A DNA stretch of 64,000 nt from Nemopilema nomurai (lineage: Eukaryota > Cnidaria > Scyphozoa > Rhizostomeae > Rhizostomatidae): positions 1,113,223 through 1,177,222 of the forward strand of contig ML133479.1 of the NCBI GenBank assembly GCA_003864495.1, read 5' to 3'. The notes under the pieces were generated by a model. It was not told the DNA's origin, ran no database searches, and saw only the letters and a list, made by a program, of their open reading frames with translations. This document shows positions 1 to 13,500 of this stretch, piece by piece. How positions within the stretch are numbered: position 1 is the first letter of the stretch; each line of letters opens with the position of its first letter. The position numbers were made by a program, and so were the translations under genes.

Positions 1-153
1 GGACTTTCTCTCCATTTGTTCTTTGCCTTATTCACAATTGAAGCAGCAGTTGCACAAGGAAGGAAATCTAGTTATTATTTATTATTCAGTTAATTATTCC
101 ACAACCCTGCGCTCATTCTTGTCATGCTTCTGACAATCATTGCCTCTTTGCAG

Positions 154-275
154 ATGCTAATATCAGCTACCTTGAAGAAAACGACCTGACGTGCACGAGG
201 CCAGCCTCGCCTTCATCTGACAATGAATTTGACGCGCTGCTTGAAATGGCTAAAAGGCAACAATCAGTCAAGTGA
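154..275 (+). CDS. 3'-terminal coding exon of an unidentified gene entering from the left
   Basis: A pyrimidine-rich acceptor ending in CAG at 151-153 is followed by an open frame of about 40 codons that stops at TGA 273-275. The peptide is acidic and polar, begins (A)NISYLEENDLT and ends LLEMAKRQQSVK. It has no transmembrane segment or domain I recognise. The rest of the gene lies left of the window, so its function cannot be stated. The start phase needs one base from the previous exon. The next AATAAA lies at 1257-1262, which would give a 3' UTR of about 1 kb. It is called coding because of the clean acceptor, the uninterrupted frame and the non-repetitive, protein-like composition. A chance open frame is possible for an exon this short. 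Confidence 0.5.
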
Positions 276-1474
276 TGTTGGGGCCTATTGACCCTCGCTG
301 AATACGTGCAAGTTTTGTACCTGTAGAAAGAAATGTTGCTTTTACCTATTCGAACCGCCAGAGTGATTCGGCTGTGGATTCTATTGAACTTCTAGGTTAT
401 TTGAATTATTTGCAAGCGAGAGTTTCTTGTCTCGTTGGCGATTCCGTTGCCACATTTCACAGCTAACAAATGCATTCGATCGATATAATGTCTTTTCTGC
501 CACCGTCTTAGGCACATTGTGATCTTTCATGTTTGTGCAGTCTTTTGCATTTGATGCGCTTTTCATAATCAATTTTTGTATAGAGACAACAAATGAATGT
601 TACATTAGACTAATTTTGGCATTGGGTTTTATGACAAAGACGCCAACAAGTTGCAGCATTTAGCTATTTCATCTCCACATTTCGCCAATGTGAATTTTTT
701 AATATGATAATTTTTCTTTTACCGAGATGTCTTTTGTTTAATCAGTAAATTTCTAAATCCCCACAGTTTATGATTTAATTTTGCCATAATTGTAAATTTA
801 TTTATCCATTTTGATTAGGGCGCGAGAGTCTTGAATCTTTACTATGAAACTCCCATTACGTTGTTGTGTCTGTATTGAAGATTTCGCAAATCACTCTTTT
901 TCATCCGTCACTGTTTTTGTCTCCTGATTCCTCCATCTCGATACGAGGCTACGGCCTGTGTTCGCTTGTTTAGAAATTGGGAGCATGGGCCTCGTTAGCT
1001 CATTTCGAGGAAAGGGAGTTTCCAGGGGGTAAGTTGATGGAGCAGGGATAGTGATCTGAATGAGAATGTCCCAGCGATTTCTGGAGATGGTTGTACCCCC
1101 TGAAGCCGGTAATGCCCCATGAATTGAACAATCTCAATAGTCATCGAATTTTTTATGGGCAACGCGTTAGGCCATGTTCTGGCAGTCTTAAGATAGATTT
1201 CCTTTCTATTTGATTGCAAGACGACCAGGATTCTTTCCCCGTTGCAAGTATTTGTAAATAAACATTTTGTAGTTTAGCCTAGCATCATTCGGCAAAATAA
1301 TTCGTTAGAAGTTTTGTTTGATATGAATATCAATTCTGGTTTATGTTCGTAGAGCTTTGAACCTCTCTCTGCCCGATAAAACCAAGCCCCAAAGCACGGC
1401 TGCGAGGGACTTAGCCCTCCTGACGAAATACAAGCACCCGCAAAAGAATGAAGCAGATTAGATTCGACACAGTA
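276..1474 (+). other. Probable 3' UTR and intergenic spacer
   Basis: AT-rich, with no frame that looks coding on either strand. It probably holds the 3' UTR of the gene ending at 275; a canonical AATAAA is at 1257-1262. The spacer ends at the TA dinucleotide that borders the first MITE copy. Confidence 0.4.
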
Positions 1475-1862
1475 CACGCTTTTTTTTATAAGGAACCTAC
1501 CACAAGGCCTAGTTCCAAAAGTTCCTTATTCGTAGACCTCAAGTCATCGTATTTTAGTACCAAAAGTTCCTTAATTTTCACTGCACACCAATAAGCCTTA
1601 ACACCTAATAGAGAGAGGGGCGAGACAGCATATGCGGAAACTACTCGATAAAGCACTTGACACACGAATAGCAAACAATCTATGCGATTATTGACTGCAA
1701 ATGAATGGAACGGGCTTTTCGCTCTTGATGCTTGCAGTTATAAAAAATTTTCTAATCGAAAAGTTCCTTAGGGATTTTGTTTTTAGTAGTATAAGTTCTT
1801 TATATATTTCGGCCTTCTACATGTAGGTTCCTTATAAAGTGGTTCCTTATAAAAAAAGCGTG
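1475..1862. mobile_element. MITE family A, copy 1 (complete; Tc1/mariner-like TA target site)
   Basis: A 388-bp element bounded by near-perfect terminal inverted repeats of about 22 bp. The left end reads cacgctttttt...ataaggaacc and the right end is its reverse complement. It is flanked by TA on both sides (1473-1474 and 1863-1864), the target duplication of Tc1/mariner-type elements. The inside carries several copies of a short motif close to aaagttcctta. It codes for no transposase, so it would be non-autonomous. The same sequence recurs near 10.2 kb and 20.3 kb, which shows that it is a mobile family. Confidence 0.8.
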
Positions 1863-3195
1863 TATATCAAATGCCAGTTGCCAGTAGTTTACCCCGTGAC
1901 AACGCCGTGTCTCATGATATTTGAAACTTAACAAGTGCCGCTGAGAAGAGGATAGGCCGACGCCCACCAAGTTTGATTGGCACGGTGAAATATATGAAAG
2001 AAAATGATGAAGCATCTGGACAAAAAAACATGTCGTCATGTTATAAGTATTTTGACGAATACTTCGCTGGTGCACACCGAGATTTTCTGGATGCCAAACC
2101 CTTTTCAACACATTAATTCGACAATGCACGGAGTTAGGCACTGAGTGCTTCAACTTTAAGAGAAGCAATGCTCAGAGCCAAGGTTTTCTTTGAGACAGGA
2201 TCAAGGACGTAGAAAATGGGGCACTTGACTCAATTTATAACATCTGAATATTATACCTTTTGGGCTGGTGTCTTGGGCACCCTTTCGATATTTCACACGT
2301 AGTGGGTAGATCTACTTGAAAATGTTATGGAGGCAATAGTCGCTACGGTGTTGAGGCGAAGGAAATCAAGTCAAAAGCTGTCGAAACTGCGAACAAAGGA
2401 TATTTAACATTAGTTAGTAAATGCTGTTTTTATAGTAAATTGCTATAACTTTACTCAAAAATATTCTCTTGGGGCAATTAGGGGGACGTGTTGTCACCCC
2501 CTGTTGCCGCCTTTGTGTGCCGCACCTACTTTTGTGCATTACCTGGCCTTAACATGGAGTACTATCACTTCGCTAAAAGTCATTTTGTTTCCGTGTTTTC
2601 GCCTTGAGATTGCGCTTTGTCGGCCACTTTCGAAATTAGGATAGAAGCAGGGATACAGAGCCTTTGATGTCTTGACGAAGAAAGTTTCAGCTTGCATGGT
2701 AACAGTTTCTACTGGGAAAGTGACAGTCAAGTTGTCTCAGCTGTGTCGAAGGACTGACAAGGCGGCCGTTTGGGTCCTCATTGAAGCTGGTTTCAAGGTA
2801 AGACTTTGGCGCAACGGGTTAGCTTTCAACGTGCCCAACAAATGCTCTTTTTATGCCTGTTCGCTCAACTTTGAAGTTCTCGTCTTTCTACAGTCACAAG
2901 AATTTCTCGTTTAGTTTGTCTTTCAAGTAACACCACTACGCCGCTTTTTGCAATGTCACAAAATTCCCGTGGCGTTATTTGCATTGCAGTGTGTCCATTG
3001 AGACTCCGAGTGAAACATGATGTTTCTGCACGGGTCTTCGCTTGTAAAATTGTACAAACTGTGTTTTGCAGTTATTGTGCTTTTGGTCATTGTGCTTTTA
3101 GAAAATTTTTACATATTTGATCATTACCGGAAAGATTGGCTCATTTGGTCCAATTCTGGTTTCATCAAGGTGGTGATTCCTGGAGGGACAAAGAC
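1863..3195. other. Intergenic spacer upstream of the PH-domain gene
   Basis: No recognisable gene or repeat. Short open frames lack domain signatures and are broken in all frames. The promoter and 5' UTR of the gene starting at 3196 should lie in its right part, but I see no clear TATA box. Confidence 0.35.
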
Positions 3196-6100
3196 ATGGC
3201 TGGCCATTCTTGGGCAACAGACAACATGCCAAAGAAGATGAGAGGCTATTTGGAGATAGAGGATGAGGAGCTCAAATTTTTCACCAAGAGATTTTTTGTT
3301 TTACGAAGAATGAAAGAAAAGCTAGAGTATTACAGAGAAGATCCATTAGTAAGTGTAAAGGAATATTTTTTACTAAATAAACAGACCATCTGTAGATGAA
3401 TATGACTGGATCATTTTATGAGTATGTATTGCATATATATATAATGGACTCTGTTTGGAGTTCAATCAATCTTTTTACAGATAGTTTGGTCTATTTAATA
3501 CCAAGATGATAAAATTTCAATATGTTTCTTTGTGATATTTTACTATAAAGTTAAACTATTCTTTGCTGCTGTTCACCATCTCAATATTTTTATTCCTCCT
3601 TTCTTCATTAAATTGCGCTATAAATCTGTCCGTTGCAAAATCTGAGTTACAAAATGTAAAAGTTCATTTTTAACTGTACTGATTTCAGAGAGGTGTATCT
3701 GGTCTGATTTTTGATATTTTGGTACCTATTATATTAAAGACATATTAGTCTTTAAGTGGTTTATTGTTGATTAGAAAATAAAAAGATAGCAAGCACAATT
3801 GTTTTTTCTGTTCAGTCAAATTTTTGAGTAAGCTGTTGAACATCTTTTCTTGAAAAGAAAGTTTTGACATCCATTGGCAAGTAGCTTAGCTAGATTCTCT
3901 TTGAGTATATCCTGAATTCTTTTGCACAGAATGTCAAAAACCACATAATTCAAATTACAAATTGGTGCTAAACTTAAGCTGAAAGTAAGCTTAAAAAGAA
4001 GCCATTCCTGAAAAGTGAGCTTAAAAAGAACAAAATGTTATGTGTAAGAAGTAAAAAGATGGCTCTATTGTTGTGAAAAAAATGTCGTACTTAATATTTA
4101 TCTGTCTAAATGGTTAATTTCTTTTCAGGCTGAGCCATCTGCACAAAAGGATGGCACCATTAACATTAGGGATATAACACAGGTATGAATGATTTTAAGC
4201 TATCATTTGTTATATTTCTGAAAAGCTTATTTTTAGTTGCTTATTAATATTCACATTTTCATAACTTCAGATTAAGGGTGTCTAGCATGTATAATTTCAG
4301 GATTTGGCTTAACAAAATTTGTCAGTGTAGTGAAATATATTCATTCATAGGTGGCAGTTTCAACACAGAGACCTAAGATACCTAATTGTTTTGGTAAGTA
4401 CATTTACTTGTGTCCACTGTTTCGTAGAAGAGTATCTTCAATGTTTTCAACCTCATATCATTTGTCTCATGGCAATTGTCAAACTGAAAAAGTATCAGGA
4501 GATTTTCTAAATCAGGTAAAATCTTTTCTACTTTGTAAGCTGTTGATACTTGAAGCACTCAATTTCTGTATTCATTTGAAAAACAGGCAGCACTGAAATG
4601 ATAAATGAACAGAAAAATATCAGAAGATGCTTTCAACAGCTTTCCTTTAGAAAGGTGATTCACCAGATGATTAAATACACACCAGATGATTCAATATTTT
4701 CATTGATTTTTCCAGGCAAATTTTAAAGCTATTATGCTTTTATAAATATTGCTAAACAATATTTAGCAACATGACAAGTAATGGAAAGAAATTAATGTAC
4801 TATGGTTAAAAAACTAAGGAAAAGTGTTTTGTGAAATTGTGCACATTGTGGAGAGGCATCACTGCTGCTGTAATTATATTATCTTGCTTCAAAACATGAG
4901 GTCAGAAATGTCCTGTATGAGAGTGGGGAAAAACTGGGGATAGCCTTGTGAAAAACAAGTAGTGTGAAAAATTATTGGTAATGTGCAAAGATTTAAATCA
5001 CAAGCTAATGTTGTGTGAGGCATTTGACCAGGCTTTAGCAAAAGACAAATGATTGATTAATTTGAACTGAAGTTAACCAAATGTTTGTTTACTATCATCT
5101 TCCACCATTTCTTAGTAAGTTTGCTAATCATAGGAATCCTTCTTTTTCAGAGATCAGTGTTCCTACCAAAAAATATTTCCTATCTGCACATTCAGAGGAA
5201 AACATGCTGGACTGGGTGAATTGCCTTCACAATGCTGCTGTATGTATAATTAGATAATAAAATTCTTGAAAACATGTTCTATTCAGACATCAATGAATAA
5301 TATCTCAATTTCAATGACCTGTCTCAATGATTTTAGTCATTATTTGAAGTCTACCAAAGTATTTCTTTTCCATTCCTAATTCTGATATATATGCCATATT
5401 CTTGCAATTTTTTGCATTTTAAAATCTGCTGATGTCACTTATTGAAACTGAAACTTTGATTGAGTAGCATCAAATCTTTATGTTGTGCCAATTCATCTTT
5501 TTGATGATGCATCTGGTCTGAATTGGCATTGCTCCCAAGGTTGTGGCATTACTATTGAGGTTAATGTGTTAGATCATCTTGAAACTTTCATATTTGTTAT
5601 TCGTAAGGGAATTCACAACTGAAACCAAGAATAGGGACCTTTTAATGCATTCGAAAATTTGATTTATTTCCATTTTGATAAAGTAATTTCAATGGGAGTC
5701 CTTTTTTGATTGTATCTATTTTTTGTTTGCTTTTTAATTCATCACAAATTTAGCTAAGAATTTAAAACCATCATTTCCACATTCTAGGTAAATCCAAGAG
5801 AAAGAGTCAGAAGTGAGGGTGATAGAAAGGTTGTTCCTCAAGATGGGAGTATTGGATACCATACATCTATTGTTGGTGGTGTTGTGGTGAAAACATCAAA
5901 GGTATGAAGAATTTCATTCTTGCCTTTCTTTGTTTTCTTTGTTATTTAGTACATGCACATTGGGTTTCAAAAAGGTTTCTGGAAAGTGGCAATTAAATTT
6001 CATACAAAGCGTGAATGGAAAAGTATTAAGGCTTAAGAAGCCACATTGCTTCACTTCATATGGAGCCCCTATTTTTTAGTAAACCATCTTAACTCATGCT

Positions 6101-8792
6101 GTAACATGTTTTGATAAATATTATTTGGTATTTTATTTTCTTCCCATTTCAAGATTTAAGATTTAAATTTATATTGAAAACATTTTTTGGATGTTATCTC
6201 ATGAATCGATCTGTAATTTTGCTTGTTCAAATATCTGGCGGAATGCTCTTTGGAATTTTTGTAAAGTTTCTGAGGTAGTGTACATGTTTGATTTAGTATG
6301 CAAACAGATGATAATTGCTGTGTCATTTCTTCCTCAAGGCCGAAAAGTCGTTACAAAGAACTGGGGGGATAAAACTGTTGATGGAAGGCTGGTGTTTCAA
6401 GCAGGGTGCTGTCGTAAGTGTTTTAAACAATTATTTAAAGTTGTTATCAGATGCAATTTTACTTGACACTAGTCGAACAGAATGTAGAGTAATTCAAGAT
6501 GTTTTAATTCAGTTTTGATGTAAACTAAGGTTCGAGGAGCCTTTTCAACCAAACAATTCACTTGTAGCTCTTTGTTTTTGGTTGCACTTACAACATTTGA
6601 TTTTAAAAGTTTTCGTACAAGGGTTCAGCATTTTTAGGAATATCAATAGGGCTTTCGTCTTCTGCGAATTAATTTGTCTCACTTTGCTTTTTCAAGTTAT
6701 AAATCTATTGGTCTGGAATGTCATTATCATTATTCGTTGGTATACCATGATGGTGAGCAGTAGGTTTTTGCAACAGCCTTGCTGTTTCTCGATAGATACG
6801 CAAGAAGCCTCTCTTCATCATAATTTTTCGCTATCATCCATCGTTTCTTTGATTTACAGATGAAGTCTTGGAAAAGAAGGTATTTCACTCTCAGCGTTGT
6901 AAAGCTTTGCTATTACGAGAGTAAAGAGGTTTGTGGACTCATTTATAAAAAAAATTTGAGTTCTGCTTTTTCCTTCTGTAGCTCCAGTCTCTACCTTGTT
7001 TTGGACCAGAATCCTTCTTGAGGAACGTCTGTTGTAAAATTTCATGTTAAAAATTTGTTGGAGCACTGGAAATTCTTTAGGGCTCAGAAGATATTTTTCT
7101 TCTTCTCTCCGCTTTTAGTTTCTGCATTGTCTTCATCATCAGATTTTCAGCACCAGTTTCAACTTATTTTGCACTGGCTTGAAGGGCAGCTTTTTTGGTT
7201 ATTTGTTTAGTTTCATGTTTCTTTATATATCATGTCCCCTAGGTTTGCACTCTCTCTTGTTCTCTTCCACATGATTATTATTTAGCAGCAGAAAGTGTGC
7301 CAGGAAAAGCCTCTATCTCAATGCCTTTATTTTAATGCATTTATTTGCTTACTTAGATATGATAGGTGGCAATTTATCTGCCTGGACTAGCCGCCATGAT
7401 ATGAAGGTTGTCCTGAGCCAACTTCATTTATGTCCTCCCACCCAGTGTCACCCTGACACCTTACGTTCCATTTGACGTCATTAGAGAATTTCTCAGATAA
7501 CAGGTTTTCAACCGGTATTGTCTTCTTTGCTGAATCAGGAAATTTTATTATTTCAGGATAAAGATCCGATTCGAGCAATTCTATCACAAGACATTCTAGG
7601 CGTTCGCGAGTCACCAAGGTCTGTTTGATTAACATTTCTGGCATTTTTGTCGTTTTTGGTTTGATTATTATCTACAGGAAAGAGTTTCTAAAGCAATTTA
7701 AAATGTAGCAGTTAGCCGTGGTTTCGTGGCTCGGTGGCCTAGGTGATGCGATAACTATTGATAACCAGCTGCAAGTACATTTACAACTCCAACAGCAGCA
7801 AGTTTTTAATACAATTACAAGTTTGTTTGGCCTTCGTAACACCTCAAAGGAGAGTCCGTATTCAAAACGATAACATTCGAATGACAAGCATTGTTGTGCC
7901 CTGTGTATGGTTGGGTCGATTTTCAGTGCAAGCCTCTTTACAATGATGGTCTTGTAATGATTTGTAAAGTAATAAATTTATGTGTTGACCATTCTGTGCT
8001 CGGTGATTGGTCTTTCGTCGAAAATCGCTGTTTAGAAAGCATCTCTAATTTATTGTAATTGCAATTTGCAGTATCAATTTGTTTGCAGTAATTTATTGCA
8101 ATATGCTATATCAATTACAATTTCCAGTATCAATAACAAAGGGTGCGTCTTCCACTTAACCAAGACTCTTCATGTAATGAATTCCATTTTAGATACGCAG
8201 GAAGAGAAAATGTTTTGGAAATGGAAACCCCAAATAGAAAATTTTATATACAGGTGAGTGTATGAATACATCCCACGCCCATTGGTTTTCTTGATCAGTC
8301 CTACGTTTTTGCGCAATGTCCCGGATGTTTTGCCTTTACATTGCATATGACCCATAACCAAATCCAATTTATGACAACTTTTTTCTGTTCAGGTTGGCCA
8401 GCTTCGCGTTTTTTAACGCAGTTAAGAATAATTTTCAAGAGACATATTTTTGCAGCTAGAATAGCTAAAATGCTTGAATGCTCAGTAAAACTGGAGTGGG
8501 GTCCCTGACTGTTGTTACTCGGGGTAGTTTTGCGATCACGTGGTAAGTGAGCCACCCACTCTTACCCAAGTTATCTTCCACTCTTACCCAAATTATCACA
8601 GTTAGCGATCCGAGCGTGTAGTCATCCCGGCCATTCTGACGTACTTGATAATCGTGACTAGTATGACGTAATTCTCTCTTTGACAGTTTGCTTTCGATTG
8701 CTTCGCAGAGTGACAGTAAAGAAGATATGGAAGCGTGGAAGAATGCCATCCAGTCGGTACTAAACCCATCGATTCCCATCGGAAAGCGATGA
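3196..8792 (+). CDS. Two-PH-domain adaptor, TAPP (PLEKHA1/PLEKHA2) type
   Basis: Ten coding exons in consistent phase: 3196-3348, 4129-4182, 4351-4393, 5151-5239, 5788-5901, 6339-6413, 6860-6928, 7557-7618, 8193-8253 and 8709-8792, about 268 residues. The first PH domain spans about residues 12-115 (MRGYLEIEDEELKFF to NMLDWVNCLHNAA). A linker with TSIVGG, as in TAPP proteins, leads to the second PH domain from about residue 170. That domain has CFKQGAVMKSWKRRYF, matching the phosphoinositide-binding loop of the TAPP C-terminal PH, and ends near MEAWKNAIQ. TAPP proteins bind PI(3,4)P2 at the plasma membrane and act as adaptors downstream of PI3-kinase. The start chosen is the ATG at 3196 with G at -3 and +4; a second ATG at 3226 is as close to the PH domain. 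The protein stops about 10 residues after the second PH domain, so it lacks the long tail of vertebrate TAPPs. Introns hold no gene. Confidence 0.85.
7924..8240 (+). repeat. Source copy of a duplicated intron-exon segment
   Basis: This stretch covers the end of intron 8 and most of exon 9 of the PH-domain gene. It is matched, in inverted orientation and with only scattered mismatches, by 21969-22234 inside an intron of the LRRK2-like gene. The copy here has about 50 extra bases rich in ttgcagtat and caatt motifs that the other copy lacks. Since exon 9 is needed for an intact PH domain, this is taken as the source and the other as the derivative. Confidence 0.75.
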
Positions 8793-8806
8793 CCCTCCCA
8801 TAAAAA

Positions 8807-8812
8807 AATAAA
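8807..8812 (+). terminator. Candidate poly(A) signal of the PH-domain gene
   Basis: AATAAA begins 14 bases after the TGA stop at 8790-8792. If used, the 3' UTR would be only about 30-40 bases, so a more distal signal or alternative last exon remains possible. Confidence 0.45.
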
Positions 8813-10228
8813 CACCAGTTTTGTACCACAATTCTTGACCACGTGGGTCTGACAATTATCAAAGCGTTTTGTGACTACTTACAGTAAAATCTTCTGTTCG
8901 ATGCAAGGGAGAGTGAAATGCTATTCTGTTCCTTGCTTCGTAAAGGTCCTCTTATGTTTCCCTACGAAATTAGGAACTCGTTTTCCTATACTCTACCCGT
9001 TATAGTTTCCTTGTTATTTTCAAGGGTTTTCCCAAAAGTGCAACTTTCATTTTTATCTACCTTCTTTCAGCAAGACAAAGCAGGCGCGATCCTTCCCATT
9101 GTTTAAGCCTTCACTTTCCGCGTCACGTGTCTTTACTTCGCTGAAGCAGATCTTTTCCTTTCTTCAGGAACCTTGAAACAATTCAAACGGCGTTGACAAA
9201 TATTCCTGTTCAAATAATGTTCACGCTTTCTTGCCTTTTTTTGAAAATCTTCACTATCAAAGTCCTATTTACTATGCAAATGGAAATATTGATAAAATAT
9301 GTTTGGTGTCAATAGAAACACCCTCCTTTTCCGGTTTGCCGTGCTCTCGAGTAGACTTCTTATATTTTTTTGTTATTGCCTCCTTTTCTAAATGCCACTT
9401 TGTCTCACTGCAATAATTCGTGTTATCTCAAAACTGAGTTTCAAAAAAGCTTTCGTTTTGGAAGTTGAATTTTTCTAAACCACAAGACTTTGAGAGCCTC
9501 AGAAAAAGACAACTTTCATGTATTCCCCCGAGTATCACTTTTGGCGTACATAGTCAGCAGTAAAGGCTTATTGTAATAGAATGTTTTCCTTATATCCCTT
9601 TTTTACATAAACGAATCAAAACAAATCAGGCTTGTATTGTTGTACTTTTTGGTCACTTTGTGATCTTTACCCTCCCAATCAAGTTTATATTCTTGGATAT
9701 ACCAACTGGGTACAGGTGCCCCACCAATTACCAGCAGATATCATACTGGAAGGTTGTTTCTTTGTATATTGGAATTTTTGAACAGTTATTGCTCGTAGAT
9801 CCATTTTTCCCAAGTCACTTGCTAGAGAAGACATCAATTGCTCATTGGGATTATGTCATCGCTATTTATCTGTATGATTCACTTCGTAGCTGTACCAAGC
9901 TATGGAGGTTCTCTCATTTAGATCGTTATTTTGTAGTTAGATATTATATAGATGCATTTATTTTTATAGCTTTGAATTTCCAATATTTCTTTGTAGTGTT
10001 AGATACCGATGATAGAATGCGTGTCTTCTTTTTTTCCATTTCCAACACTTATGCTTCGTCACTATATGTTTCATGTATTGTCACTCTTTTTCATTCCTTG
10101 AAAGTCGAAGATTTTGCTTCTTAGAACTTATTGCCTTGGTATAAAATGTCGTACAAAATACGGGGCGCTGATAAAATGGAAGAAAAGATAAGATGTGCCG
10201 TTAGTTTCGTTTAAAACACCATTGATTA
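8813..10228. other. Intergenic stretch without a recognisable gene
   Basis: AT-rich sequence. The longest open frame (9660-10124, +) starts with GTG rather than ATG, is very rich in F, Y, I and L, and shows no domain. I regard it as chance and see no other feature. Confidence 0.35.
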
Positions 10229-10585
10229 CACGCTTCTTTTATAAGGAACCTACCTCGAGGCCTAGTTCCAAAAGTTCCTTATTCGTAGATCTCAAATCAT
10301 CAGATTTTAGTACCAAAAGTTCCTTAAGTTCTCATTTTCGGTGCTTTGACTACAATAAGCCTTAACACTTAATAGAGAGAGGGGCGAGACAGCATATGCG
10401 GAAACTACTCGACGAAGCACTTGACACACGAATAGCAAACAATCTATGCGAGTGTTGGCTGCAAATGAATGGAACGGGCTTTTTAGTTCTTGATGCTTGC
10501 AGTTATAAAAAATTTTCAAATCGAAAAGTTCCTTAGGGATTTCGTTCTTAGTAGTTTAAGTTCTTTAAATATTTCGGCCTTCTAC
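10229..10585. mobile_element. MITE family A, copy 2 (right end lost)
   Basis: It begins after TA (10227-10228) with the same left terminal repeat as copy 1 and aligns to it through the whole interior. Similarity stops after the motif ggccttctac at about 10585, where a C/T-rich sequence replaces the right inverted repeat. It is therefore a truncated copy, in the same orientation as copy 1. Confidence 0.75.
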
Positions 10586-13500
10586 CCCTCTCCCCTCTCC
10601 AAGTTAATGTTGGTGACAAATTGCAGCTTCAATTCAATCTGGAAAGAAGCACTAAGTGTTGTTTTGCCATGGGTTGTTTCAGCAACTGGAAGAATGATCA
10701 GAGGCAACGGACTCCGCAGCCTTTGTCTCTACGCACAATACCGGCGTATTGTTATGAATGCCTACGAAGTTACCTGTCTTTGGCCTCGTTCCTGTTTGCT
10801 TTTGGTAAGAAAGACTCTCTAGTTCTTTCCCAAGGTTTAATGCATGTGCTCCATTTCACCCGGGGGAACGTTTGTTTGTTCTTTGGTATCACGAGGGTTC
10901 GAACACGGATATGCTTCTCTAGGAACTTAGTTTGAAGGTGGAACTGCCACTTAACATCAAGGGTCTTTTTGATGTTTCCTTTTTATCTATAGCCATAGCT
11001 TATACTCACGGCATCTGTCAAATTAAACTTGCATGCATTTTGAGTATGTTGATGCATAAAATAGCTACGAAGGTTATACGGAAGTTTCTACTGGCCCGCT
11101 CTCTACCTGTCATTTCAAGAACCAAATAAACTTGTAAAACGTGCACCACTAGGTGAAAGACAATCAAATCATTTCGAAGTCATTCATCCCATATTACTAA
11201 CAGTATCTGATGCAAGACCTCTCATTTTTTAATCACCGTCAGGAAGTTGAAACCTCTTAAAAACCAAAGATTCCAATTCAACCTTTCTTTGCAAATTACC
11301 CTCGATTAATGTGAGATCGAAGCTGCTATCACGTGTGACCCACTGTGGCAAGTTATCGTTTACCTAGGAAACCATTGATTCACGTTTCGACCTGCAAGCA
11401 CATGTTAAAGATATCCGTTTTAATACCCCGATAAGATTGTCTAGCAGTGCATTTCCTCGTGTGTTGCAAGAAGTGCCATGAATAAGCCGAAAGCGCCTAG
11501 TTTTTCCGATCCCACTGCCCTTCGTCTAACCAATTCACAGCGCAAAAAAAGTTTTGTCGTATTAATATCTGCGGAAAACCGCCGAGTAGAAATCGTCTGC
11601 GTCCGCTTCTGGATTAGAAACAGGATGAGATCCCACAAGTCGTAGCCAAGGCATATGGCTGTTTCCCCGTTTCACGACAGAGCTGGGGTCATTGGGGGTT
11701 TCCCGAGAAGCAGAAATGCTGCTGCGATTTAATGGGTTCTGAGAACAGAGTTGCTACTTAAAGCGCAAAAAGTTGAATTGCGTCAGCAGTTGAACTGCAT
11801 CTGCAGTGGAAAGGCAGCGGTAATGGCAATGCTTCAAAGATATGGTGAGTTCCAATATTCAAACCAATAACACCATGCTTTCTTTTTTGAGTCTTATTTT
11901 CAAGCAAAGGCCTTATAGATGTGTAAGGTAGGAGTCAGTGCTTTTTCACGCATTTGAAGCGTACAGTAATAATGTATGCTCTGGTTTCCTTTTTTCTTGG
12001 ATTGCACATAACAGTATTCCTGGCTGTCTTATAATTGATAGAAAACGATTCCCACGATGCTATAAGTGCTTAAAATGGATACAAAACTATGATGATACAA
12101 TGATACAATCATGCTAGAGATGATACAATCAAGCTGGCTAAAGATATTCATCCTTTGTTGGTTTTAGCCTCGTGGCCAGAACCTTGAAGTCGCCCCTTTT
12201 CGCAAACGGGCTAGTATACCAATAGGCTCAGTGTTCACAAAGACTCCCAACGAATAGAATTTAAGATATTCGAAGCCATACAACCAAACGCAGATACAAA
12301 AGCCTAAAAAACTTGACGATTTGAATAAAGAACATAATGGAAAAGCTTGAGATCCTTGTGCTCGGTGGTGATGCTGCGAATTCACGCTTTGATGGGCAGC
12401 AATGTTCCAGTAGAGACACTATGTATCAGAAAATAGTGGGTCTGGTACCCAGGGTATAGAGACACATGCTTTTGGTCAAGAAGGCCCCGGGCATCGATTT
12501 GTGACCTACGAATTGTGAAATGAAAAAACACCATTACACTGCTGATCTCTCTGTTGAGACAGAATTGAAATAGGAACATGATGACGTAACAAGATTACTG
12601 TTCGCGGTATGAAAAATTGATCCATGTCATTAGAACCTACATTGGGTATAGCCAATGGGAAATGCACCTCTTGAAGAGCATTTACCCAGGCGTGGTGCCA
12701 CGAAATCAAAAATGGGGGCTGAAATACAACCAAAGATATCCTTTTGCAAGCAGATAGTCTATAGTTGTTAGAAAAATTGGGAGGGGTGGGTTGAAGGCGC
12801 CAATGCTACCAGGTTTAAGCATTACCATGGATATCTTTACCTTATCACTCTTCATGTTTCACCTTCATACAAGACGCAAAATAATAACTAAACCGCGCCC
12901 CTCTCTTTTGTAGAGCAAAATATTTTCCAAGGCTATTTAGAAAGAAAAATAAATTTATGAGTAGAAAAAATAGGAGTCAAGTATTCTGTTTTGACTTTGC
13001 TTAGTAGGCCCCTGGCTACAATTTTATTACCAGAATATCTACGGGTGACTACCGGTGCTATGCTTTACCCTTTCATAATATTAACATACCCCCCCCCCCT
13101 CATCATTTTCAAATCGCCGGCTCTGATATGGTCAGCTGAAAGTACAGTGTCAACCACCACTGAAGCAACAACATTCGAAGTTAGAAGATGTCACGTGAGT
13201 TGTCTGAGAATTTTCATTCTTTTATCCGTGCAGAAAGCACGAGATCTTGTGCTACAAAGAAAGTGAAAGTGGGCGATGCATAATACACGGACAATGCTTG
13301 CGTTTTCATTTCTTTTATCATCCGCAAAACAAAATGCCTGTTGGAACATGAAATTGAGTCGTCGGAATTAATTTCAACGGATTTGAAAACTGACCCGGAA
13401 GCAACCGCCTCTTTCATATCTTATTCCCGTTTTCGAACGCATGGAGATAATCTAGTGTCTAGCTAGAAATCAAACAAGAATCGATAAAACTGATACCCAA

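Noticed and set aside
1800..2168. 122-codon antisense open frame
   Set aside because: It overlaps the MITE right end, lacks an ATG start of its own and shows no protein features.
7708..7760. tRNA-like words (ggctcggtggcc) suggesting a tRNA or SINE A-box
   Set aside because: No matching B-box or cloverleaf could be drawn downstream, and there is no 3' tail.
9660..10124. 155-codon open frame on the + strand
   Set aside because: It starts with GTG, is dominated by F, Y, I and L as expected from T-rich DNA, and has no domain, splice support or repeat pattern.
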